Shown here: positions 1-5,380 of the stretch, piece after piece
Numbering within the stretch: the first letter of the stretch is position 1
Layout of the letters: every line of letters begins with the position of its first letter
Assembly: GCA_947177605.1 (NCBI GenBank)
Contig: CAMWUX010000100.1
Span: forward strand, 1-5,380
Source of the DNA: an uncultured Porphyromonadaceae bacterium
Lineage (GTDB): Bacteria; Bacteroidota; Bacteroidia; Bacteroidales; Muribaculaceae
Length of the DNA stretch: 5,380 nucleotides
Reading direction: 5' to 3'
Notes under the pieces: generated by a model
The model's database searches: none
What the model saw: only the letters and a program-made list of their open reading frames with translations
Told to the model about the DNA's origin: nothing
Program-made: the position numbers and the translations under genes

Positions 1-1727
1 CGGGTACCGAGACGTGGGTACCGACATCGTGGACCGACTTCCGCCATCAGGTCGATAGCGTAGCCCGCGCATTAGAGATCCTCGGCTACAAGGAATCGGA
101 CCATATAGCCATTTTTTCAGCCAACCGTCCGGAAATACTGATCACCGACTTCGCCGCGTATGCCAACCGCATGGTGCCGATTCCGATCTACTCCACATCG
201 ACAGCCGAACAAGTGGCCTACATCATCAACGATGCTTCATGCCACATGCTCTTAGTAGGCACACAGGCTCAATACGATCTCGTCCGCACCGTAGCCGACA
301 AATGTCCGTCGCTGCGCCAGATCGTGACGATGGACGAAGTGAAGTTTCAGGAAGGCGACACCACCACTATCCCCTTCACCTCTCTTATCGGACTTGGCGA
401 GAAGGCCACAGAAGCTACGATAGCCGAGGTCGACCGACGCACAGAAGCCTCCGACGCGGAGGATATCGCCACCATAATATATACTTCCGGTACTACCGGC
501 GAGCCCAAAGGCGCCGTCCTTCCCCACTCCTGCTTCAACACAGCCATGGAGATACACCGCGAGCGCCTCACTCAACTCACCGATTCCGACACTTCGATAT
601 GCTTCCTCCCCCTCAGCCATATCTTCGAGAAGGCGTGGACCTACTTCTGTCTGTACAGCGGCATGAGTGTAGCCATCAATAATGATCCGCACGACATCCA
701 GCGTTCGCTGCGCGAGGTGAAGCCCACCTGTATGTGTTCCGTACCCCGCTTCTGGGAGAAGGTCTACACCGGCGTGCAGGAGAAGCTGTCGGAGATGAAA
801 GGTATCCGCAAATGGATCGCCTCACGTGCACTCGCATGCGGCCGACGCCGCAATCTCCAATATAAGCGTCTCGGACTACCCATACCCCGCTTGCTCGAAT
901 GGCGCTACCGCTTCTTCGACAAGAAGGTATTTGCTCCGATGCGCAGAGTAATCGGCATCCCCAACGGCAAGATGTTCCCCACCGCAGGGGCTCCTCTATC
1001 GGCCAACATCGTGGAATTTCTGCAGAGTTGCGGCATCGACATCATCATCGGCTATGGACTGAGCGAGACTACTGCTACAGTTACCTGCTATCCCGACACA
1101 GACTATGTGATCGGATCCGTTGGCACCACCATGCCGGGCATTCAGGTGAAGATCGGCGAGGAAAACGAAATACTTGTGAAGGGCACCACAGTGATGCGAG
1201 GCTACTACAATAAGCCGGAAGCCACAGAAGAAGCCTTTACCGCCGACGGCTGGTTCCGCACCGGCGATGCCGGATATATCGATGCCGAGGGCAACCTCGT
1301 GCTTACCGAGCGCATCAAGGATCTGTTCAAGACCTCCAACGGCAAATATATCGCCCCGCAGGCACTCGAGAGCCGTCTGGGCGAAGACAAGTATATCGAT
1401 CAGGTAGCTGTGATCGGCGACAAGCGCAAATACGTCACCGCCATCATCATCCCTGCCTTCGAGGCTCTGAAAGAATACGCCCGCAAGAAGCATATCCAGT
1501 ATCAGAATATCGAGGATCTGCTACGCAACATCGACATCCGCACCATGATACAGGAACGTATCGACAAACTTCAGGAATCGTTTGCCGGTTTCGAGCGTAT
1601 CAAGAAATTTACTCTGCTGCCCCGCGCTTTTACCATGGAAGCAGGCGAACTCACCAACACGCTAAAGATCAAGCGAAAGGTGATCAATTCCCACTATGCC
1701 CGCGAAATAGATGCTATGTATGCATAA
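1..1727 (+). CDS. AMP-forming long-chain acyl-CoA synthetase (5'-truncated by window edge)
   Basis: The product probably activates long-chain fatty acids: ATP plus fatty acid gives an acyl-adenylate, which is then converted to acyl-CoA, at the cytosolic face of the membrane. The frame is open from base 3 with no stop, so 574 residues are visible and the ATG at 171 is internal. Perhaps 25-35 N-terminal residues are missing, judged from the usual length of about 600. Numbering from base 3, the adenylate-forming family motifs appear in order: the phosphate-binding loop YTSGTTGEPKG (160-170), GYGLSETT (350-357), WFRTGD ending at Asp422, the ERIKDLFKTSNGKY hinge region around 436-449, and the C-terminal GELTNTLKIKRK whose Lys555 is the likely adenylation lysine. 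The long form with the KTSNGKYIAP segment resembles the FAA1/FadD15-type synthetases. The substrate chain length is inferred from family only. The gene ends 26 bases before prfB on the same strand, so cotranscription is plausible. Confidence 0.93.
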   Translation, partial: GTETWVPTSWTDFRHQVDSVARALEILGYKESDHIAIFSANRPEILITDFAAYANRMVPIPIYSTSTAEQVAYIINDASCHMLLVGTQAQYDLVRTVADKCPSLRQIVTMDEVKFQEGDTTTIPFTSLIGLGEKATEATIAEVDRRTEASDAEDIATIIYTSGTTGEPKGAVLPHSCFNTAMEIHRERLTQLTDSDTSICFLPLSHIFEKAWTYFCLYSGMSVAINNDPHDIQRSLREVKPTCMCSVPRFWEKVYTGVQEKLSEMKGIRKWIASRALACGRRRNLQYKRLGLPIPRLLEWRYRFFDKKVFAPMRRVIGIPNGKMFPTAGAPLSANIVEFLQSCGIDIIIGYGLSETTATVTCYPDTDYVIGSVGTTMPGIQVKIGEENEILVKGTTVMRGYYNKPEATEEAFTADGWFRTGDAGYIDAEGNLVLTERIKDLFKTSNGKYIAPQALESRLGEDKYIDQVAVIGDKRKYVTAIIIPAFEALKEYARKKHIQYQNIEDLLRNIDIRTMIQERIDKLQESFAGFERIKKFTLLPRAFTMEAGELTNTLKIKRKVINSHYAREIDAMYA

Positions 1728-1753
1728 CACATATAGAGAATAATTGACCAATT

Positions 1754-2876
1754 ATGATTACACAGGAACAATTAAAAGAGACTTTTGAACGCAAGCTGGC
1801 GTTGAGGAGGTATCTTTGACATCGACAGTAAGAAAATCCAGGTAGAAGAAGAGGAGCTGCGCACTCACGTGCCCGATTTCTGGGAACACCCCAAGGAAGC
1901 GCGCCTCCAGATGAAGAAAATCAAAGACTTGCAGAGCTGGATCGACGGCTACCGCGAAGTGGAAGATGCTGTCGACGAGCTTGAGATAGGCTGGGACTTC
2001 GTCAAGGATGGCGAACTCTCCGAAGATGAACTCGATGCCCTCTACAACAAAGCCATACAGAAGATCGAAGACCTCGAACTGCGCAATATGCTCCGCCGCG
2101 AGGAGGATAAGCTCGGCGTGGTGCTGAAGATCAACTCGGGCGCAGGCGGTACCGAGAGTCAGGACTGGGCCTCAATGCTGATGCGTATGTATATGCGCTG
2201 GTGTGAGCAGCACGGCTACAAGACCTCCGTGGCCAATCTGCTCGACGGCGACGAAGCCGGCATCAAGTCGTGTACGATCAATGTGGAAGGCGACTTTGCC
2301 TATGGCTACCTTAAGAGCGAAAACGGTGTGCACCGACTGGTGCGCGTATCCCCTTACAATGCTCAGGGAAAGCGTATGACATCCTTTGCATCGGTATTCG
2401 TGACCCCTCTGGTCGATGATACAATCGAAGTGCGTGTAGATCCCGCACTGCTGTCGTGGGATACATTCCGCTCCGGCGGTGCAGGCGGACAGAACGTCAA
2501 CAAGGTGGAATCGGGCGTACGCCTGCGCTACCAGTTCACCGACCCCTACACCGGCGAGAAGGAAGAAATCCTCATCGAAAACACCGAGACCCGCGACCAG
2601 CCTAAGAATAAAGAAAACGCCATGCGCCAGTTGCGTTCCATACTATATGAGAAAGAACTGCACCATCGCATGGAGGAACAGGCCAAGATCGAGGCCGGAA
2701 AGATGAAGATCGAGTGGGGCTCACAGATACGCTCCTATGTATTTGACGACCGCCGCGTGAAAGACCACCGCACCGGACATCAGACCTCCGACGTGCAAGG
2801 CGTCATGGACGGCGATCTCGACGGCTTCATCAAGGCTTACCTTATGGAGTTTGCCGCCTCGGAAGAGGAAAAGTAA
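1754..2876 (+). CDS. prfB: Peptide chain release factor 2, expressed by programmed +1 frameshift
   Basis: RF2 recognises UGA and UAA stop codons on the ribosome and triggers hydrolysis of peptidyl-tRNA. The reading frame starts at ATG 1754 and runs 21 codons (MITQEQLKETFERKLALRRYL) to an in-frame TGA at 1817-1819. It continues one base forward from GAC at 1818 to TAA at 2874-2876, giving 373 residues, close to the usual RF2 length. The catalytic GGQ is at 244-246 in a GGAGGQNVNKVESGVR context. The codon-recognition tripeptide is SPY at 199-201, where the textbook RF2 motif is SPF. The residue corresponding to E. coli position 246 is Ser. A naive call would begin at GTG 1869 and lose 38 residues, including part of helical domain 1. 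No Shine-Dalgarno sequence precedes ATG 1754 (the upstream bases are AT-rich). The gene follows the acyl-CoA synthetase by 26 bases and ends 12 bases from a convergent gene. Confidence 0.97.
1805..1820 (+). promoter_or_regulatory. prfB: prfB programmed +1 frameshift site (autoregulatory recoding element)
   Basis: The bases read AGG AGG TAT CTT TGA C. This matches the known prfB recoding signal: an internal Shine-Dalgarno-like stretch, three spacer bases, the slippery Leu codon CTT, then TGA followed by C. In the known mechanism, when RF2 is scarce the Leu-tRNA slips from CUU to UUU and GAC is read next, so full-length RF2 is made. When RF2 is abundant it terminates at UGA and only a 21-residue peptide results. 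In E. coli the Shine-Dalgarno-like part is AGGGGG. Here it is AGGAGG, a perfect complement of the usual anti-Shine-Dalgarno core, with the same spacing. Strong sequence homology on both sides of the TGA, in the two frames expected, excludes a simple sequencing error as the best explanation. Confidence 0.96.
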
Positions 2877-2888
2877 ATCCGACTATAC

Positions 2889-3617
2889 TTATTTATCACC
2901 CTTTGCTTCCAGCGCCTTATGGCGCTGGTATGCTTTTGCCATACGGGTATGATATCCGCGGGAAGCATACGACGGACCATTGTATCGCCGTGCGAAAGTA
3001 GCCCAGTCCTTGTTGCGCAGCGCCTTGTCGATACCGATGCTTTTGATGAAGGCCGCGAAGAGTTCAAGCTGTTCGCGTTCGGAAGTCGACATACGGCGCA
3101 CGAACTCCTGTATGTCGCTGCATCCGCACAACTTCCAGTTGAAGCCACCGATCTGGAACATCCCCCAGAAAGTGCCTTCGATAGCTGTAGCGTCGTGGAT
3201 CGTACGCGCCAGTCGGAGCCGCTCCTGTTGCGCGGCCTGAGTGGAGCCGTAGCGGCGCGCATTGGGTCTGGCGAATACCGTGGCATGGCTTTGTGAGTAG
3301 CGCGACAGATTGATCTTATTGTGTCGGGCGCGCTGACGAAACATCGCAAGATCGAAATTGACGAGCGGCTTTCCGGGAGCGAAAAAGCCCTCGTGCTGTA
3401 GGCCGGCCTCAATGTCGACCACGGCTTTTATCGCCGCCGTCTCCACTCCGAGTTCCTCAGCCACGGCGCGGTAATCCTCTTCAGTGAGACGCAGTATCGT
3501 AGACGGCACACTATCGGCAAGAACTTCCATGGCGACGCTGTCGGCAACGGCAACATCGGGATGCGATGCGCTTACCCCGGATGAGGCCAACAGAAGAGGG
3601 ATATACAACAGAATCAT
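2889..3617 (-). CDS. Exported N-acetylmuramidase-domain (DUF3380-type) peptidoglycan hydrolase
   Basis: The product is predicted to cleave the glycan strands of peptidoglycan outside the cytoplasmic membrane. With the ATG at 3617 it has 242 residues. Residues 1-17 are a hydrophobic leader ending in GVSA, a plausible signal peptidase I site after Ala17, and there is no lipobox cysteine. A short linker (about 18-43) precedes one domain (about 44-232) resembling the N-acetylmuramidase family known from phage endolysins. It contains LTEEDYRAVAEELGVETAAIKAV, then DIEAG with Glu70 as the likely catalytic acid, KPLVNFDLAMF (83-93), FWGMFQIGGFNWKLCG (150-165), and DWATFARRYNGPSY (204-217). An in-frame TTG at 3623 is an alternative start, but a TGA precedes it and the ATG is preferred. 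Neither start gives a basic residue at the extreme N-terminus, which is unusual for a signal peptide. It follows pepD on the same strand. I see no phage genes nearby, so a host cell-wall role is more likely than an endolysin role. Function is inferred from the domain. Confidence 0.85.
   Translation of the reverse strand: MILLYIPLLLASSGVSASHPDVAVADSVAMEVLADSVPSTILRLTEEDYRAVAEELGVETAAIKAVVDIEAGLQHEGFFAPGKPLVNFDLAMFRQRARHNKINLSRYSQSHATVFARPNARRYGSTQAAQQERLRLARTIHDATAIEGTFWGMFQIGGFNWKLCGCSDIQEFVRRMSTSEREQLELFAAFIKSIGIDKALRNKDWATFARRYNGPSYASRGYHTRMAKAYQRHKALEAKGDK
2909..2936 (+). terminator. Possible prfB transcription terminator inside convergent gene
   Basis: CCAGCGCC (2909-2916) and GGCGCTGG (2921-2928) form a perfect 8-bp GC-rich stem around a four-base TTAT loop. 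On the + strand the stem is followed five bases later by TTTT (2933-2936). On the minus strand no T-run follows. The stem starts 33 bases after the prfB stop, the right place for a terminator, but it lies within the last codons of the convergent muramidase gene. The short, displaced T-run makes it a weak intrinsic terminator at best. Chance coding palindromy (Gln-Arg-His-Lys-Ala-Leu codons) remains possible. Confidence 0.4.
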
Positions 3618-3630
3618 AGGCAATCAGTAT

Positions 3631-3672
3631 AAAAGCGCATAGTCCCGCGGGGCTTACACCACGGGACTATGC
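3631..3672 (-). terminator. Hairpin terminator or attenuator downstream of pepD
   Basis: GCATAGTCCCG (3637-3647) and CGGGACTATGC (3662-3672) are perfect 11-bp inverted repeats separated by 14 bases. Read on the minus strand, the stem begins 18 bases after the pepD stop and is followed by GC and then TTTT (3634-3631), the arrangement of a factor-independent terminator with a short T-run. On the + strand no T-run follows. Because it also ends only 19 bases before the muramidase start codon, and I find no clear TAnnTTTG promoter between the genes, it may partly end pepD transcripts while controlling read-through into the muramidase gene. Confidence 0.65.
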
Positions 3673-3690
3673 TGATAAGTCAAGAGTGTA

Positions 3691-5151
3691 TTACTTGCCT
3701 TTTTCGGCAACCTTTTTCAGAGTGAGTTTAAGCTGCTCGTAGAAGCGCTCAACGGCAGGGATATGCATACGTTCGGAAGGCGAGTGTACGTCGCGCAGTG
3801 TGGGACCGAACGATACCATATCAAGGTGAGGATACTTCTCAAGGAATAGGCCACACTCCAATCCTGCGTGTATGGCAGTGATCTTGGGGGTAACTCCGTA
3901 GAGTTCTTTATATGCTTCCGATGCCATCTCCATGATAGGCGACTTCATATTGGGGCGCCATCCGGGATAGCCTTCGCCGTGCACTACCTCAGCTCCGGCC
4001 ACAGCGAAGAGAGCCTCTACCTGCGTGGCGATATCCCACTTACGGGAATCAACGGAAGAGCGCTGCGAGGTAGTCACAACCACGGTATTGTCCTTACCCA
4101 TCTTAACAGAAGCAAGATTGGTGGAAGTCTCTACAAGCCCTTCGAGTTCGCGCGACATCGACACTACTCCGTGGGGAGCGCTGTAGATAGCGGAGATGAG
4201 TTTTAGCGATGTAGCCTCGTCGATGCTGAAGTCGGGAGCGTCGACACTTTCGATCGAGATTTCGAGAGTAGGTTCGAGGTCGGAGTACTCGGCCTCTACG
4301 ACAGCACGGTAATTGTTGAGCGCGGCACATACCTGCTCCTTATGAGCGGTGTGTACGCCGAATACGGCATGGGCGGCACGGGGAATGGCGTTGCGCAGAT
4401 TGCCGCCGTCGAACTCGCACACGGCGATCTCATAATCCTTGCTGAGCTGATAGAGGAAGCGTGCCACCAGCTTGTTGGCATTGGCGCGTCCGAGATGGAT
4501 GTCGCCGCCCGAGTGACCACCCTGCCCCTTGGCTACGTCTACCTTGAAATAGTGGAAGTCCTTGGGTGCGTAGGAGCGCGAGTAGTGGAAAGTACATACG
4601 GTATCCACACCGCCGGCACAGCCGATAAAGAGCTCGGCATCATCCTCGGAGTCGAGATTGATGAGGATATCGCCGTCGAGCATTCCTTCGCCGAGATTGT
4701 TGGCACCGGTCATACCGGTCTCCTCATCCATAGTGAAGAGAGCTTCGAGCGGGCCATGCACGAGAGTGTCGTCGGTGAGGATAGCCAGAGCTGTAGCCAC
4801 ACCGATACCGTTGTCGGCGCCAAGTGTGGTACCGTCAGCCTTCACCCATTCGCCGTCTACGATAGTGGTGATGGGATTGTTTTCGAAGTCGAAACTCTTG
4901 TCGTTGGCCTCGCACACCATATCCATGTGACCCTGAAGCACTACTTTGGGAGCATTCTCATAGCCGGGAGTAGCAGGTTTGGAGATAGCCACATTGCCTA
5001 CTGCGTCGGTGCGGGCATCAAGGCCGTGAGCCTTGCAGAAGTCGAGGATATACTGACGGATTTTCTCCTCTTTCTTCGAGGGACGGGGGATTTTGGTGAT
5101 GGCATCGAAGATGGCAAACACATTCTGCGGTTGAAGTTCGGATACTTTCAT
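3691..5151 (-). CDS. pepD: Aminoacyl-histidine dipeptidase (Xaa-His dipeptidase), peptidase family M20C
   Basis: This cytosolic zinc metallopeptidase hydrolyses dipeptides, classically those with C-terminal histidine such as carnosine, often with broad specificity. The 486-residue product matches the length of E. coli PepD (about 485). The M20 active-site set is all present: GHMDMV with His75 as metal ligand and Asp77 as catalytic partner, GADNGIG with bridging Asp113, MDEETG with general base Glu143 and metal ligand Glu144, NLDSED with Asp167, and DVHSPSER with His456 as the final metal ligand. GGHSGGDI (211-218) lies in the region joining the catalytic and lid domains. There is no signal peptide. 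The start ATG at 5151 (MKVSELQPQNVF) fits the family N-terminus. The leader before it is AT-rich with no Shine-Dalgarno sequence. A hairpin follows its stop. The gene is divergent from the partial gene at 5332. Confidence 0.96.
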   Translation of the reverse strand: MKVSELQPQNVFAIFDAITKIPRPSKKEEKIRQYILDFCKAHGLDARTDAVGNVAISKPATPGYENAPKVVLQGHMDMVCEANDKSFDFENNPITTIVDGEWVKADGTTLGADNGIGVATALAILTDDTLVHGPLEALFTMDEETGMTGANNLGEGMLDGDILINLDSEDDAELFIGCAGGVDTVCTFHYSRSYAPKDFHYFKVDVAKGQGGHSGGDIHLGRANANKLVARFLYQLSKDYEIAVCEFDGGNLRNAIPRAAHAVFGVHTAHKEQVCAALNNYRAVVEAEYSDLEPTLEISIESVDAPDFSIDEATSLKLISAIYSAPHGVVSMSRELEGLVETSTNLASVKMGKDNTVVVTTSQRSSVDSRKWDIATQVEALFAVAGAEVVHGEGYPGWRPNMKSPIMEMASEAYKELYGVTPKITAIHAGLECGLFLEKYPHLDMVSFGPTLRDVHSPSERMHIPAVERFYEQLKLTLKKVAEKGK

Positions 5152-5222
5152 AGTTTGATATTTGAAGTTAAGTTTTTGAGTTTTTAGACCCTTGGCGGAG
5201 GCTTCGGGCGGTCGGATTTGAA

Positions 5223-5239
5223 AAAGTTGTTAAAACTTT
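5223..5239. repeat. Short inverted repeat in the divergent intergenic region
   Basis: AAAGTT (5223-5228) and AACTTT (5234-5239) are perfect 6-base inverted repeats around a five-base spacer. They could be a regulator-binding dyad between the divergent genes. In such AT-rich DNA a match this short can also arise by chance. Confidence 0.25.
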
Positions 5240-5280
5240 CACGAAAAGCACCACAAGTTACAAAATAAAATTGACTTTGA

Positions 5281-5293
5281 GGCAAATTTTGCC
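5281..5293. promoter_or_regulatory. Candidate operator dyad GGCAAA-T-TTTGCC
   Basis: GGCAAA (5281-5286) and TTTGCC (5288-5293) are perfect inverted repeats around a single central base. The dyad lies just upstream of the putative -7 element at 5304, where it would overlap RNA polymerase contacts for the rightward gene, so a repressor or activator site is plausible. No specific regulator is implied by the sequence. Confidence 0.3.
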
Positions 5294-5303
5294 ATTCCTT
5301 TCA

Positions 5304-5311
5304 TATATTTG
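5304..5311 (+). promoter_or_regulatory. Putative Bacteroidota -7 promoter element for the 5332 gene
   Basis: TATATTTG matches the TAnnTTTG consensus for the main sigma factor of Bacteroidota. It lies 20 bases before the ATG at 5332, which would give a very short leader of roughly 12-17 bases. A TTTG at 5276-5279 could serve as the -33 element, but its spacing of 24 bases is longer than usual. The element, its position and the AT-rich upstream DNA support a promoter. The exact start site is inferred. Confidence 0.55.
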
Positions 5312-5331
5312 CATAGAATTTCAGCAATCCG

Positions 5332-5380
5332 ATGAAGACGCTCCTCCTCGCATGCCTAATTGTAGCCCTCGCCGTAGTGC
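5332..5380 (+). CDS. N-terminus of an exported or membrane protein (3'-truncated by window edge)
   Basis: Only 16 codons are visible: ATG at 5332 followed by KTLLLACLIVALAVV. A lysine followed by an unbroken hydrophobic stretch is typical of a signal peptide or first membrane helix. Cys8 falls too early for a normal lipobox, so lipoprotein status cannot be judged. The start is supported by a TAnnTTTG-like element 20 bases upstream. There is no Shine-Dalgarno sequence, as at the other starts here. The product cannot be identified from this fragment. Confidence 0.6.
   Translation, partial: MKTLLLACLIVALAVV

Larger units (their letters stand above)
5152..5331. other. Divergent intergenic region between pepD and the 5332 gene
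   Basis: These 180 bases lie between two divergently oriented start codons and so should hold both promoters. The part next to pepD is mixed, with a GC-rich stretch (about 5188-5217), and the centre is strongly AT-rich (about 5218-5290). On the minus strand the nearest match to the Bacteroidota -7 element that I find is TTATTTTG (5268 to 5261), with one mismatch and no well-spaced -33 element, so I do not call a pepD promoter. Two small dyads are listed separately. I see no RNA gene or conserved riboswitch pattern. Confidence 0.6.

Noticed and set aside
2..24. Direct repeat GGGTACCGA (2-10 and 16-24)
   Set aside because: Only two copies, nine bases each, inside coding sequence and in different codon phase. 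Probably chance.
171..173. ATG 171 as the start of the acyl-CoA synthetase
   Set aside because: The same frame is open to the window edge, and the upstream residues (Trp and SWTDFRHQVDSVARAL-type text) fit the family N-terminal region, so the gene starts outside the window.
252..692. 146-codon minus-strand open frame inside the acyl-CoA synthetase
   Set aside because: Antisense shadow of a conserved enzyme, with no start signal or recognisable protein features.
996..1493. 165-codon minus-strand open frame inside the acyl-CoA synthetase
   Set aside because: Antisense to the conserved C-terminal motifs of the synthetase. The hydrophobic composition follows from the complementary codons.
1817..1819. 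The TGA in prfB as a pseudogene or sequencing error
   Set aside because: The stop sits in the canonical prfB recoding context with correct spacing and a following C, and both flanking frames are conserved RF2 sequence.
2837..3412. 191-codon minus-strand open frame overlapping the muramidase in another frame
   Set aside because: Low-complexity Arg/Ser-rich translation typical of a shifted frame. The muramidase frame has clear domain homology.
4342..5187. 281-codon open frame on the + strand opposite pepD
   Set aside because: It lies almost wholly antisense to an unambiguous pepD with a complete M20 active site. Its translation shows no recognisable domain, and it is explained by codon bias of the real gene.

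Overview
The window looks like ordinary chromosomal housekeeping DNA of a Bacteroidota bacterium, most likely Bacteroidales. Three things suggest this. The visible start codons have AT-rich upstream regions with no Shine-Dalgarno sequence. A TAnnTTTG-type -7 promoter element precedes the rightmost gene. The proteins also read like Bacteroidales homologues. A gut family such as Muribaculaceae would fit the moderately high GC of the coding DNA, but that is a guess. I see no mobile element, CRISPR array, tRNA or rRNA.

Layout, left to right. The + strand opens inside an AMP-forming long-chain acyl-CoA synthetase that lacks its N-terminus (1-1727). After 26 bases comes prfB (1754-2876), which encodes peptide chain release factor 2. 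It is split by an in-frame TGA at codon 22 and is expressed by programmed +1 frameshifting at AGG AGG TAT CTT TGA C, so the true protein is 373 residues and does not begin at the downstream GTG. Twelve bases past the prfB stop, the convergent minus-strand gene ends. It encodes an exported N-acetylmuramidase-type peptidoglycan hydrolase (2889-3617). Upstream of it on the same strand, separated by 73 bases containing an 11-bp perfect hairpin, lies pepD (3691-5151), a complete M20C aminoacyl-histidine dipeptidase. A 180-base divergent intergenic region with small dyads then leads to the first 16 codons of a + strand gene whose product starts with a signal peptide (5332 to the right edge).

The genes do not form one pathway: they cover lipid activation, translation termination, cell-wall hydrolysis and dipeptide breakdown. 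The clearest special biology is the prfB recoding element. Its internal ribosome-binding-like sequence is a perfect AGGAGG, although the genes here show no such sequence at their starts. Other points worth a look are an SPY rather than SPF codon-recognition tripeptide in RF2, a perfect GC-rich hairpin inside the muramidase 3' end that may terminate prfB transcription, and a hairpin plus tiny ORF immediately ahead of the muramidase start. I did not find a convincing undescribed system.
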